A program made the translations under genes and the position numbers. A stretch of DNA of 64,000 nucleotides from Pseudanabaena sp. (lineage in GTDB: Bacteria; Cyanobacteriota; Cyanobacteriia; Pseudanabaenales; Pseudanabaenaceae): the NCBI GenBank assembly GCA_003249035.1, contig QBMK01000005.1:135182-199181 (forward strand). The letters run 5' to 3'. Position 1 is the stretch's first letter. Each line of letters starts with the position of its first letter. Below, piece by piece: positions 8,714 to 18,268 of the stretch. The notes beneath the pieces are model-generated. The model worked only from the letters and a program-made list of their open reading frames with translations, searched no databases and had not been told where the DNA came from.

Positions 8714-9994
8714 TTAGAAATCAACAGCATCTCGAATGATCGGACAGGTCATGCAATGTCCACCACCGCGTCCTCGACCCAGTTCTGCACCGACGATTGT
8801 GATCACTTCGACGCCCTCTTTGCGGAGAGCTGTATTGGTGAGGGTGTTGCGATCGTAGGCAAAGACAATTCCAGGGGCGATCGCCACCATGTTATTTCCG
8901 CTATCCCACTGTTGCCGCTCCATGGCATAAGGATTCCCAGCAGTTTCTACTACTCGCAGTTTTTTGAAATTCAATGCCGCCGCAACCACATCCACAAAGG
9001 GTTCCGTTTCTTTGGTCAACTCGTAGCCAGGAGCTTTGTCGCTGGGTCGGAGGGAGAAGGTCACCACTTGATCCATGATTTGGGGAAAGAGAGTGACGAC
9101 ATCGCGATCGCAAAACGTAAACACCGTATCCAGGTGCATCGCCGATCGCAGCTTAGGCATTCCGGCTACAATTACTCGTTCCACTGCACCTTTGGCAAAT
9201 AGGGCTGCCGCCAGTTGGGTAATTCCCTGACGGGAGGTGCGCTCACTCATACCAATCAACAAATTGCCATTGCCAATCGGCATCACATCGCCGCCTTCAA
9301 TGGTTGCAGACCCGAAGTTTTGAGTTGGATCGCCCCACCACACATTCACCTTATCCGCTCCAAAGCTGGGATGGAACTTGTAAATGGCGGTGGTTAGCAG
9401 CGTTTCTTCGTGGCGAGCTGGCCAATAGAGCGGGTTTAGCGTCACACCACCATAAATCCAGCAGGTGGTGTCGCGGGTGTATAAAGTGTTGGGCAAGGGG
9501 GGCAGCAGATATCCCGTCATGCCAAACTCCTCGCGCGACAGCTTAAGCATTTGACTGCCAAAGCCTTCAGGCATATCGGCAATGGAAAGTCCGCCGATCA
9601 TGAACTTTGCGAGCTGCTGAGAAGGTAGACTTTCCAAAAAGGAGCGGACATCCTCCATCAGTCCCACCCCAACTTCATTGGGGGTGATTTGCTGATCTAA
9701 CAACCATTTTTTGGCTTCTGGATTATCCAGAGTTTCTGCCAAGAGATTGTGCATTTCCACGACTTCCACGCCGCGATCTTGCATTTTCAAGATGAAATCG
9801 TAGTGGTCGCGCTTAGCGTTATCCACCCACATCACATCATCAAACAGCAAATCATCACAATTGGTGGGAGTCAGTCTAGTGTGGGCCAAACCGGGGGAAC
9901 ACACCATCACTTTCCGCAGCGTACCCACTTCTGAATGGACGCCATAAGCAGTGGAACCTTGATTGGACGTAGTCGTGTTGGTTGCAACAGTCAT
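8714..9994 (-). CDS. arcA: Arginine deiminase
   Basis: A 426-residue protein close to the usual arginine deiminase length. It starts with the guanidino-group-modifying N-terminus [18 protein letters not shown], and has [20 protein letters not shown], the [12 protein letters not shown] histidine motif, and the catalytic cysteine in [10 protein letters not shown] near the C-terminus. It converts L-arginine to L-citrulline plus ammonia in the cytosol. It is too short to be the bifunctional cyanobacterial ArgZ/AgrE enzyme. The start is preceded by AAAGGAG. The ArcD-like transporter gene lies 87 bases upstream on the same strand, so they probably form an arcDA operon. No arcB or arcC is present, so the energy-yielding part of the pathway is missing locally. 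Confidence 0.94.
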   Translation of the reverse strand: MTVATNTTTSNQGSTAYGVHSEVGTLRKVMVCSPGLAHTRLTPTNCDDLLFDDVMWVDNAKRDHYDFILKMQDRGVEVVEMHNLLAETLDNPEAKKWLLDQQITPNEVGVGLMEDVRSFLESLPSQQLAKFMIGGLSIADMPEGFGSQMLKLSREEFGMTGYLLPPLPNTLYTRDTTCWIYGGVTLNPLYWPARHEETLLTTAIYKFHPSFGADKVNVWWGDPTQNFGSATIEGGDVMPIGNGNLLIGMSERTSRQGITQLAAALFAKGAVERVIVAGMPKLRSAMHLDTVFTFCDRDVVTLFPQIMDQVVTFSLRPSDKAPGYELTKETEPFVDVVAAALNFKKLRVVETAGNPYAMERQQWDSGNNMVAIAPGIVFAYDRNTLTNTALRKEGVEVITIVGAELGRGRGGGHCMTCPIIRDAVDF

Positions 9995-10081
9995 AAAAAC
10001 TCCTTTTGTTTATTTTACAGTTGAGCAAGGCGGTTAAAGTGAGGCTCTCATTCGTTGAAAATATCTGCGTAACATAGTTGA

Positions 10082-11557
10082 TCAGATGACGATCCGACCC
10101 GTTGCAAATCCGTAAAGGGCTGATAGGGCAGCGATCGCAATCACAGAAAAAACAAACCACTCACCGAAGGTAAATACCTTGCGGTTTTGCTCCCGTCGAG
10201 CCAGGAAGAATAGAATGGTTCCAGGGGCGAGGATGAGCGCTGACAACTGTAGTTTTGCTAAACCACCTGCTACGAGCATCAAAATCGCATAAAGCGTAGC
10301 GATCGCTGCAATTACCAGTTCCTTATTTCGGTTGGGAGCATCCCGCTCGTAAGTCTCTTGAGTTAAAGCCAATTTCAGCCCGTAACCAGCCACCAACAGG
10401 TAGGGAATCAGCGACAGAGAACTGGCTAGCTCTAAAGCCAGTGTGAACGCATTTTGGGAGAACAGGGTCACAATCAAAAATGACTGAACCACAATATTGG
10501 TCATCCAAAGCGATATGGATGGAACCTTCTGAGCATTTTCTTGAGTGAGAAAGTGGGGCATGATCAGGTTTTTGGCTGCCATAAATGGGACTTCGGCGGC
10601 AAATAAAGTCCATGCCAAGAATGCCCCAAAGACTGAAATCAGCAGCCCACCACTGATGAATACATTGCCCCAGCGCCCCACAACCACCTCAAATGCGCCT
10701 GCCATGGATGGATTCCGTAGGGCTGCTAGTTCGGCGCGAGGCATCAGACCAAAGGGCAACATTGTCACCAGGATCAGCAAGCAGAGGACTGCCAGAAATC
10801 CCAAAATCGTGGCTTTACCCACATCAGTTCGCTTTTCGGCATAGCGAGAGTAAACGCTTGCTCCTTCAATACCGATAAACACGAAAACCGTAATGAGCAT
10901 GGTGTTGCGCACCTGAGCAACCAGCGACTCCGCCTCATAGCCCTGACCACCCAAAAGATTGGCAAAAAAGACATCCGGCTTAAAGGAAAATAGGAGGACG
11001 ACAATAAAGATCAGGATTGGCAGAATCTTAGCGATCGTGACAATAGTGTTCAATCCAGCAGCCTGCTTCACTCCTCGCAGAATCATAAAGTGAAAAATCC
11101 ACAGAATGATGGAAGCAATCGCGATCGCTGGAACTGTGTTGCCGTCGCCAAAGATTGGAAAGAAAGTTCCCAAGGTTGATTTGATCAGGACAAAGTAGGA
11201 GACGTTACCGACGCAGGTACTCGACCAAAAAGCCAGCGCTGCAAGGAAGCCAATATAATTCCCAAATCCAGCTTTGGCATAGGCGAAAATTCCCGAATCC
11301 AGATCGGGTTTTCGTTGCGCCAAGGTTTGGAAGACAAACGCCAGCATCAACATGCCAATGCCTGCAATCACCCAAGCGATTAACCCGCCGATCACTCCAG
11401 TTGCACGACCAAACCCAGCAGGCAGCGTAAAGATCCCAGCGCCCACCATCGATCCCACGACTAGCGCAATCAGGGCGTTCAGGGGCAGGGTTTGCTTTTC
11501 CGTAATCGGATCAAGATCCTGATCTGAATATGGACTATAATCCTCGTTTGATGTCAT
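10082..11557 (-). CDS. APC-type basic amino acid antiporter (ArcD-like)
   Basis: Starting at the ATG at 11557 (SD-like GGAG seven bases upstream), the product has 491 residues; the longer open frame to 11668 lacks a good ribosome site. There are 12-13 hydrophobic segments, with the APA-family signature LVVGSMVGAGIFTLP in TM1 and FIGIEGASVYSRYAEKR in TM6. This is the layout of arginine/ornithine and other basic amino-acid antiporters, and the next gene is arginine deiminase. Arginine uptake in exchange for ornithine, citrulline or agmatine is likely, though the precise pair cannot be read from sequence. It is membrane-bound and probably co-transcribed with arcA. Confidence 0.85.
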   Translation of the reverse strand: MTSNEDYSPYSDQDLDPITEKQTLPLNALIALVVGSMVGAGIFTLPAGFGRATGVIGGLIAWVIAGIGMLMLAFVFQTLAQRKPDLDSGIFAYAKAGFGNYIGFLAALAFWSSTCVGNVSYFVLIKSTLGTFFPIFGDGNTVPAIAIASIILWIFHFMILRGVKQAAGLNTIVTIAKILPILIFIVVLLFSFKPDVFFANLLGGQGYEAESLVAQVRNTMLITVFVFIGIEGASVYSRYAEKRTDVGKATILGFLAVLCLLILVTMLPFGLMPRAELAALRNPSMAGAFEVVVGRWGNVFISGGLLISVFGAFLAWTLFAAEVPFMAAKNLIMPHFLTQENAQKVPSISLWMTNIVVQSFLIVTLFSQNAFTLALELASSLSLIPYLLVAGYGLKLALTQETYERDAPNRNKELVIAAIATLYAILMLVAGGLAKLQLSALILAPGTILFFLARREQNRKVFTFGEWFVFSVIAIAALSALYGFATGRIVI

Positions 11558-11973
11558 AGAGTTCTCCAGTTTACAAATAGCTATATTTTGGAAAGCTTTG
11601 GTAACTCTGCTTGCTCCATAATTTATAGAGCTAAAGCGGAATCGAACTGCTGATCCTCTCAATGCCATTGGGATAAGCTCTCAACTTCCCGATATCTAAG
11701 AACTACTTAACTTGCATCATGATCTCCTAAATTGATACAGGTGTCAAATACATTAGAATCAAGCGATGTGCAACTATTTTTGAGCTATTGCCCTAAGGTT
11801 GTTTGAGATACCGGAAATTCAAACTCCTCATTAGTTCAGTTCGAGTCATCAAGGCTGTCAGCCTTTTAGTTGCACATCGCGAATAAAAGTCATATAAAAG
11901 ATTTACATAAAGGAAATTCATTCAGATAAACATCTTTTTACTCCAATGCTCTGGAGTCTGATAGCTTCCCAAC
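11558..11973. other. Intergenic region upstream of the antiporter, with a short mobile-type element
   Basis: About 415 bases. The element at 11763-11880 fills the middle. Between it and the antiporter, on the minus strand, is a TTTGACA-like sequence and an AGGAGATCATGATGC stretch that would encode only MMQVK before a stop. I see no further gene. Confidence 0.5.
11763..11880 (+). mobile_element. 118-bp MITE-like element with GCGATGTGCAACTA termini
   Basis: Starts GCGATGTGCAACTA and ends TAGTTGCACATCGC, a perfect 14-bp terminal inverted repeat, with no coding capacity. A longer related copy in the opposite orientation lies at 62751-62918 and shares the internal block around GGTTGTTTGAG and AACTCCTCATT. 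The same termini occur on the repeats at 4491 and 8710. Confidence 0.88.
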
Positions 11974-14900
11974 TTAACCAGAGGTCTGCATGACATCCGT
12001 GTCAGGATTCTCAGGAGGTAATGCAGGAGGTAGTGCAGATGGTGGCTGAGGTGGCTGACCTTTGGGTCTGCCAGCCAAGGTTTTAATCACCACATACAGA
12101 ACAGGCAACATCAGCAGATTCATGATCGTTGCAGTCAGTACACCACCAAAAACGGCATACCCAACCGACCATCGGGAATTTGCGCCAGCACCTGATGCGA
12201 TCAACAGAACAGAGAATCCAGCCAAATCTGAAGCTGCGGTCATTAAAATCGGGCGAAACCTCTGACCAAAAGCTTCAAGAATTGCTTGTGTGTAGCTCGC
12301 ACCCTTCAGAGCGGCTTGGTTGGCTAACTCGACAACCAAAATTGCATTTTTACTGGAAAGACCAATCAGCATCAGCAGGGCAATTTGGCAGAAGACATTA
12401 ATCTCTAGACCCCTAGCCATAGTGAATATCAAAGCTCCCAGCATGGCTAAGGGCACAGTAATCAGGATGATGAATGGATCGACAAAGCTCTCGTACAGCG
12501 CTGCCAACACTAAGAACACAACCAACAGACCGAGACCAAAGATAATTGGGCCAAGTCTGCCAGACGCAATTTGTTCTCTTGCCGAGCCATACCATTCAAA
12601 GCTTGTGCCGGGAAGAGACCTCTCTTTAAAAGCTTGAACCATTCCTTCAATCGCCTGCCCACTGCTATAGCCAGGTGCGGGGTTGCCAACAATATCAATA
12701 GAACGAAAAATATTGAAGTGGTTGATTACCTGTGGTCCCGATGTTTTCTTGATTGTGACCAATTCACTCAAAGCTACCATCTGGTTGTCCTGAGAACGGA
12801 CATAAATCTGTCCAATATCTGAGGGAGAACTCCGAAACTGTGAATCCGCCTGGACATAGATTTGGTAATAGCGTTGACCAAAAGAAAACTGGTTAACAAA
12901 ACTAGAACCTAGATAGGTTCCGAGGGTAGACATAGCATCGTTAAAATTCACATTGAGGGATTGCAAGCGATCGCGATCGATTTGAATCTCTAACTGAGGA
13001 GCACTGGGTGCGGCGGGAGAAAAAATATTTCTTCCGCTAATGATGGGATTGGTTCTGCCTTGATCAACGATTGAGTTGGCATTGGCAACAAACTCATCGA
13101 AGGTTAATTTGCCACCTGTGCTATCCAGAAATTGCATCTCACTGCCGCCAAATCTACCTAGACCAAGTATGGCAGGTATATTTAAGGCAGTAACCCTTGC
13201 ATCTGTAATCGATGCTAAATCTCGATTTACGCGCTCTAAAAGACCGTCAATTTGCTGTTCTGGCTTTGTGCGCTGATCCCATGGTTTGAGTGAAACATAC
13301 AGAGAGCCAGCATTGGGTATACTTCCCCTATTACTGAAGCCTGAAATAACGGTGACATATTCAATTTCGTCGTATGTTTTCAATTTTTGCCAAATCTGGT
13401 CTGCCACCTTATTGGTATAGCTAAGGGAAGCGCCAGGAGGGCCGTTAATAAGGCCGAGAAATACACCTTGGTCTTCTTGAGGAACAAATCCAGTGGGAAT
13501 TGCCTGGAACAAAAATATGGTCGTGGCAATCATGAGACCAAAAGCAACCAACATCAGGTAACGGAAGCGAATTAACGCTGTAACCAAAGTGATGTAGCGT
13601 TCTTTGAACCAATCAAATGATCGGTTAAAGGCATTAAAGAACCCGCCTAGCAATCCAGTCTTTTCTCCATGGGCATGGGGGAGCATGACGAGCCCGCCAA
13701 TACTGGGGTTGAAAGTCAGACCATTAAAGGCGGATACCAATAGTGCAAATGCAATGATCAGTGCAAACTGCTTGTAGATGATCCCTGTAGTACCGGGAAA
13801 AAATGCCACTGGTACAAATACTGCCATCAGCACAAATGTCGTGCCGAAAATCGCTCGTGACAGTACTTGCATGACATCAATGGCTGCCGCTCGAGGCGAC
13901 ATGCCCGGATTACTGTCCAGTTTCTCGACAATCGCTTCGACAACGACAATACCGTCATCCACCAACATTCCTGTACCCAGAATCAGACCCAATAGTGTCA
14001 GAGTATTGAGAGAAAACCCAAATATATAGGCAATCGCCAAAGATCCCACTAGGGCAACGGGCATGGAAATGACGGGAACCACTAAGGCTCGCCAATCTTG
14101 AAGAAAGATAAAGATGACGAACACTACCAGAAGCACCGCTTTCAATAGCGTAAATAAAACTTCAGTAGTAGCTTGATTCACAAATAGAGTTGTGTCAAAG
14201 ACTGGAGCGGCAACTAATCCTGGCGGGAAATCTTTCTTCAACTCCGCTAGTTTTTCTTTGACTGAAGCAGCAACAACCAAGGCATTTGCATCTGACTCTT
14301 GGAAAATCAGCAATGTCATTCCCTGACGACCATTGGTAAAGGAAGCCGTGTTGTAGTTCTGCGATCCTAATTCAGCTCGTCCGACATCTTTTAGCTTGAT
14401 CAAGTCCCCATTGGGCTGGACTCTTAGCACGATGTTCTCAAAATCCTTGACACTCGTTAGCTGAGTTGCGGAAGGAATAGTGAACACGAAGCTTTGATCT
14501 TTATCAGTAGGAGATTGTCCAATCCCACCCAACCCAATTAGAGGGTTTTGCTCTTGTATTCTGCGAGTCACATCTTGAGAGGTTAATCCTCGACCCGCGA
14601 GTGCTTTGGGGTCGAGCCAGATTCGCATTGCATAGAGCAGTTCACCACCGCTTAAGACTTGAGAGATGCCCGGAATCCGAGTGATTTGATCCTTAATTTG
14701 CAGATCGACGTAGTTACTAATGAATTTGGGATCAAGGGAGTCATCTGGGGAATAGATGCCAATGCCTAAAAGGATAGCAGGAGAGGTTTTTTCTACTCTC
14801 ACGCCAAGTTGTTGAACCTGAACTGGCAGTAACGGAGAGGCAATCCCTACTCGGTTTTGCACATCCACTTGAGCCAGATTCTGATCTTGGTCGGGTCTAA

Positions 14901-15192
14901 AGTATGCCGTAATGAGCGACAATCCCGTAGCTGTGCTATTGGAGGTCATGTACTGCATGTTGCTAGCACCGTTGATCTGCCGCTCTAGAGGCGTAGTAAC
15001 GGTATTTTCCACCGTAACCGCATCTCCTCCAGTCAGACTGGCAGCTACCTGGATCGTCACCGGCGTAAGAGGAGGCAAATAGCTGATCGGCAATAGGGGA
15101 ATACAAATGGCTCCTACCAACACGATCAACAGGGTGCAAACCGATGCCAGTACTGGACGCTTAATAAAATTGTTGGAAACTGATAATAACAT
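11974..15192 (-). CDS. RND efflux pump inner-membrane subunit (AcrB/HAE1 type)
   Basis: A 1072-residue protein of normal HAE1 length with the twofold-repeated RND layout: TM1 at about 12-30, a large periplasmic porter/docking domain, TM2-6 (about 345-500), TM7 near 545, a second periplasmic domain and TM8-12 (about 880-1040). The proton-relay aspartates lie in GTGMLVDDGIVVVEAI and the partner lysine in LIGLSSKNAILVVELA. It drives proton-coupled export of hydrophobic compounds. The adaptor gene is 16 bases upstream in the same direction, so they form one operon. No outer-membrane TolC is encoded here. The C-terminal tail after TM12 is Pro-rich. Substrate is unknown. Confidence 0.95.
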   Translation of the reverse strand: MLLSVSNNFIKRPVLASVCTLLIVLVGAICIPLLPISYLPPLTPVTIQVAASLTGGDAVTVENTVTTPLERQINGASNMQYMTSNSTATGLSLITAYFRPDQDQNLAQVDVQNRVGIASPLLPVQVQQLGVRVEKTSPAILLGIGIYSPDDSLDPKFISNYVDLQIKDQITRIPGISQVLSGGELLYAMRIWLDPKALAGRGLTSQDVTRRIQEQNPLIGLGGIGQSPTDKDQSFVFTIPSATQLTSVKDFENIVLRVQPNGDLIKLKDVGRAELGSQNYNTASFTNGRQGMTLLIFQESDANALVVAASVKEKLAELKKDFPPGLVAAPVFDTTLFVNQATTEVLFTLLKAVLLVVFVIFIFLQDWRALVVPVISMPVALVGSLAIAYIFGFSLNTLTLLGLILGTGMLVDDGIVVVEAIVEKLDSNPGMSPRAAAIDVMQVLSRAIFGTTFVLMAVFVPVAFFPGTTGIIYKQFALIIAFALLVSAFNGLTFNPSIGGLVMLPHAHGEKTGLLGGFFNAFNRSFDWFKERYITLVTALIRFRYLMLVAFGLMIATTIFLFQAIPTGFVPQEDQGVFLGLINGPPGASLSYTNKVADQIWQKLKTYDEIEYVTVISGFSNRGSIPNAGSLYVSLKPWDQRTKPEQQIDGLLERVNRDLASITDARVTALNIPAILGLGRFGGSEMQFLDSTGGKLTFDEFVANANSIVDQGRTNPIISGRNIFSPAAPSAPQLEIQIDRDRLQSLNVNFNDAMSTLGTYLGSSFVNQFSFGQRYYQIYVQADSQFRSSPSDIGQIYVRSQDNQMVALSELVTIKKTSGPQVINHFNIFRSIDIVGNPAPGYSSGQAIEGMVQAFKERSLPGTSFEWYGSAREQIASGRLGPIIFGLGLLVVFLVLAALYESFVDPFIILITVPLAMLGALIFTMARGLEINVFCQIALLMLIGLSSKNAILVVELANQAALKGASYTQAILEAFGQRFRPILMTAASDLAGFSVLLIASGAGANSRWSVGYAVFGGVLTATIMNLLMLPVLYVVIKTLAGRPKGQPPQPPSALPPALPPENPDTDVMQTSG

Positions 15193-15208
15193 TTATGTAA
15201 GTGCGCTC

Positions 15209-16489
15209 TTAGGATTCTGGTCTGACTGGGATACCATTTCTCAGGTTGAGAATATTAGACGCAGCGATTGTATCACCGGGCTTTAGCCCCCCAATCACCT
15301 GATAGTTTTGTCCTTGAATATCACCAACTTGAATGAGTCGCTGACAGACGATCTGATCGCCAACGATAGGAGGTTCACCTTCTCGACAAGGTTTGTTTTG
15401 GACAACAAAAACAAAAGACTGTCCGCTGATCAGAGAAACTGCCGTAACTGGAACTAAAACTCCTGGTTGACGATTCCAAGTCACTCTTGCCCTAACGAAC
15501 TGGCTATCTCGCAACTTGCCATTAGTGTTAGGGAAACGTGCACGGGTGGTGATTGATTGGGCAGAATTGTTGACGACAGGGGAAATAAAAGTAATATTGC
15601 CTCCCGACGATAATACTTCCTTGGTTTTGGGGTCAATCAGAGATACGGATACCCCTCTTCGCAATTGGTTGGAGTAGGTCGTGGGTACGGAAATAACTAG
15701 ATCGAAGAAATCATTCTGATTGATCGTCGTTAAGACTTGACCAGCGGTGACTACGTCACCAACTTGAACGTTAAAATTACCAACTACCCCATCAATAGGA
15801 GATGTAATCTGCTTAAACTGAAAGGGAACCAGAGCGCTGTCTACTTGGGTTTCAGCATTAGCAAGATTAGCTTGAGCCTGATTTACTGCTGCTCTGCCAG
15901 CTAGAATTGCTTTATCTTGAGCGTTGAGTTGAGATGTGTTAACTTCGACTCTTCTAATTTGATCGTCCAAAGAGAGTTGAGGCACAGCACCCTCGCTGGC
16001 AAGAACCTGAGACCGTTTGAGGTTCGTCTTATCAAACTCCAACGCAGACACAATTGATCCCCTTTGAGCAATTGTCTGCTCTAAATTCGCTTGGGCTGAT
16101 TTCAGCGCCATTGCGGCAGCATCAACTTGGGTATTCACTCCAGCTAGTCGAGGGGCTGTTTGAGCAGGTTCAAGTCGAAAGAGCAGCTCCCCAGGTTTGA
16201 CTCTTTGCCCAAAAGCCACGGGAATCTCGATAACTTCTCCCTCGATTTGAGTTCTTAACTGTACCCTTTTGACAGCCTCCAAATTACCGACAAACTCTGT
16301 GGTATCTTCTAGCACATCCGAATTTAAACGTTGTAGTTTTACCGGAACCGCTTGAGCCCCTCCACCAACTGCCTGTTTATCTGAACAGCCACTTAAGCTG
16401 AGTAAGATCAGCACTCCCAAGACGAATCCACTGCCATTCCGAGAGACAGCAGATGGGAATAATTCTCTGTTTTTGCAATATTTCATCAT
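15209..16489 (-). CDS. RND periplasmic adaptor (membrane fusion protein), lipoprotein
   Basis: A 426-residue HlyD/AcrA-type protein. A lipobox (LLSLSGC, Cys at about residue 35) predicts attachment to the membrane as a lipoprotein. The barrel-sandwich lipoyl halves are at about 75-110 and 232-265, split by a long coiled-coil hairpin (about 115-225, Gln/Ala-rich), then beta-barrel and membrane-proximal domains to the C-terminus. It links the RND pump to an outer-membrane channel. It lies directly upstream of the pump gene with a 16-base gap and the same orientation. No regulator gene is adjacent. Confidence 0.93.
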   Translation of the reverse strand: MMKYCKNRELFPSAVSRNGSGFVLGVLILLSLSGCSDKQAVGGGAQAVPVKLQRLNSDVLEDTTEFVGNLEAVKRVQLRTQIEGEVIEIPVAFGQRVKPGELLFRLEPAQTAPRLAGVNTQVDAAAMALKSAQANLEQTIAQRGSIVSALEFDKTNLKRSQVLASEGAVPQLSLDDQIRRVEVNTSQLNAQDKAILAGRAAVNQAQANLANAETQVDSALVPFQFKQITSPIDGVVGNFNVQVGDVVTAGQVLTTINQNDFFDLVISVPTTYSNQLRRGVSVSLIDPKTKEVLSSGGNITFISPVVNNSAQSITTRARFPNTNGKLRDSQFVRARVTWNRQPGVLVPVTAVSLISGQSFVFVVQNKPCREGEPPIVGDQIVCQRLIQVGDIQGQNYQVIGGLKPGDTIAASNILNLRNGIPVRPES

Positions 16490-16717
16490 TCCAGCTAGAT
16501 AATAAAGGTAATTGGTTCAAATGAACCTAATAAGTGATAACTAAGATCAAACCTAAAAAAAAGCCACAATGTCGGATTGATATGGTCTAAATCGAATTTA
16601 ATTTAGCATAATTAGGTTTGGAAAAGCCAACTTGTGCCATTTTTTAGCAGCAATTTCTTATTATGGTAATCGGCTTCAAAATGGAGATTGCTGAGCTGAG
16701 TCTGTTTATTTATTCTG

Positions 16718-17233
16718 CTACCACAATGCTCTAACGGGTTGAGGGGTAATTTGTGCAGTAAAACGTAAAACGCCCGATCCTTGAGTAGTTTGATAAAAGA
16801 TTTGTAGACCTTGATCATTTACTTCGTATCGCTTAGCACCTTGTAATGCCTTTAGGTATCTTGCTTCCTGATCCATGACAGGAGTTTCGCAAGCTTTAAA
16901 CGTTGAGGCAAGGGGTTCAATAATAAGTTTGTTTCCCTGTGTTTTAAAGCCTCCCATAAAGCGATTGCATCCACCTGAGCCAGAGAGGCGATCGCTAGAA
17001 AAGTCTGCGGTCATTTCCTCTGTAAACAGCATCGGAGTAGGAGCAGCATCTTCTGAGATGTTTGCCAGTCTCCAATTTCCTTCAATTGATGAAGACGCAT
17101 GAGCTATCTGAAGGAGTCTTGTTGTGAGAGGGAGTGCTTCTGCGATAGCAGGGGTTGAGGCAGCAATACCAAATCCGATCGCCATTACCATGCAGAGAGA
17201 AAATCGTTGATTAGATGAAGATTTACAATTCAT
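16718..17233 (-). CDS. META domain (HslJ-like) secreted protein
   Basis: Taking the ATG at 17233 (MNCKSSSNQR) gives 171 residues with a clear signal peptide (hydrophobic MVMAIGFGIAASTPAIAEA). One META domain follows, with the typical GNWRLANI start, FSSDRLSGSGGCNRFMGGF, and ACETPVMDQEARYLKAL. META/HslJ proteins are small periplasmic or surface proteins; the E. coli member affects novobiocin resistance, but the molecular role is not known. The first 12 codons of the longer open frame are not needed. It stands alone. An RND pump operon lies upstream in the same direction but some 490 bases away from this gene's start region. Confidence 0.85.
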   Translation of the reverse strand: MNCKSSSNQRFSLCMVMAIGFGIAASTPAIAEALPLTTRLLQIAHASSSIEGNWRLANISEDAAPTPMLFTEEMTADFSSDRLSGSGGCNRFMGGFKTQGNKLIIEPLASTFKACETPVMDQEARYLKALQGAKRYEVNDQGLQIFYQTTQGSGVLRFTAQITPQPVRALW

Positions 17234-17351
17234 TTTGCAATACCATAATTTAGTTATTATTTTGGTCAATATGCGCGCACACTAGGCTAGAAATCCATTC
17301 AATTTATTTTTGAAGACTTCTGACCAAACTCACTAAAACTGCTTCTACTAA

Positions 17352-18248
17352 TCATGATGAACCTAAAAATGACTGAGCAGATGTTCCCAAAAATTGGGTT
17401 GAGAAGCGAAACAAATCCCCAGCATTAAAGCCCTGTTGAATCTCTTTCTGGCTCAACCCGACGGATGCGGAGGTGATGTATAGATCTGTCAAATGGCTGC
17501 CTCCAAATGTAACACTGGTTGGACGTTGCACTGGTAGTTTAACCCGAAAGATTTCCTGTCCGTTGGGATCGAAGCAAGCAATTCCCCATCCATTCCACAG
17601 AGCAGACCATATATTTCCTTGCCCATCGATCGCTAGTCCATCGGGTTCAGCAATTTCGTCGCTAAGATCGATTAATACACGGCGATCGCTAATCGCTCCA
17701 GTTTTTACATCAAACTCATAAGCATAAATTTTCCGTTGAGCGGAGTCAGTCAAATAGAAGGTCTCACCATCTGGACTCCATCCCAATCCGTTGGAGATCG
17801 TTAATCCTCTTTCCATGACCTGTAGAGAGCCATCTGGATCGTATCGATACAGTTCTGCTTGCCCAAGTGCTTCGCTAATGGAACCAATCCAGAAACGTCC
17901 TTGAGAATCACATTTGCCATCATTAAAGCGGGTATTCGGATAGGGAAATTCAGTCTTGTATAAGGGTGTAACTCTCCCAGTTACGGTACTGAGGAAGGCA
18001 ATGCGATCGCCTTGGGCAATCAATAAGCGATCTTTGCCTGCCAGCACAATTGCGCTGACCACATCACCAGTATCAAAATAGATATCATTCCCAGTTACTG
18101 GGTCAAACAGGTGAACACGATGATTGTAAACATCGACCCAATAAAGCTTCTGTTGCTCGGCATCCCACAATGGGCATTCGCCTAAGCGGGCGCGGGCAGG
18201 GAGCACATTTTCAATCAACGGTGGATTCATAGGATTATCGATACTCAT
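17352..18248 (-). CDS. SMP-30/gluconolactonase/LRE family protein
   Basis: Starting at the ATG at 18248 the protein has 298 residues, normal for this six-bladed beta-propeller family. Metal-site signatures are present: the Glu in GECPLWDAEQQKLYWVD (about residue 21), the Asn in NDGKCDSQGRFWIGS, the Asn in SNGLGWSPDGETFYLTDS, and the Asp in EPDGLAIDGQGNIWSA. Members hydrolyse sugar lactones such as gluconolactone or arabinonolactone using a divalent metal. The SDR sugar dehydrogenase gene ends 20 bases before this start on the same strand. A dehydrogenase making a lactone and a lactonase opening it is a natural two-step sugar-acid pathway. Confidence 0.88.
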   Translation of the reverse strand: MSIDNPMNPPLIENVLPARARLGECPLWDAEQQKLYWVDVYNHRVHLFDPVTGNDIYFDTGDVVSAIVLAGKDRLLIAQGDRIAFLSTVTGRVTPLYKTEFPYPNTRFNDGKCDSQGRFWIGSISEALGQAELYRYDPDGSLQVMERGLTISNGLGWSPDGETFYLTDSAQRKIYAYEFDVKTGAISDRRVLIDLSDEIAEPDGLAIDGQGNIWSALWNGWGIACFDPNGQEIFRVKLPVQRPTSVTFGGSHLTDLYITSASVGLSQKEIQQGFNAGDLFRFSTQFLGTSAQSFLGSS

Positions 18249-18268
18249 AAATTTGCAGTAAAATGCAC

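Noticed and set aside
8651..9202. Long + strand open frame opposite arcA
   Set aside because: It is antisense to a clear arginine deiminase and has no family pattern.
8714..9994. Bifunctional ArgZ/AgrE arginine dihydrolase
   Set aside because: At 426 residues it has no room for the C-terminal domain, and its motifs are those of classical ArcA.
11690..11760. Leader peptide MMQVK upstream of the antiporter
   Set aside because: Only five codons, no attenuator structure or arginine codons; likely chance.
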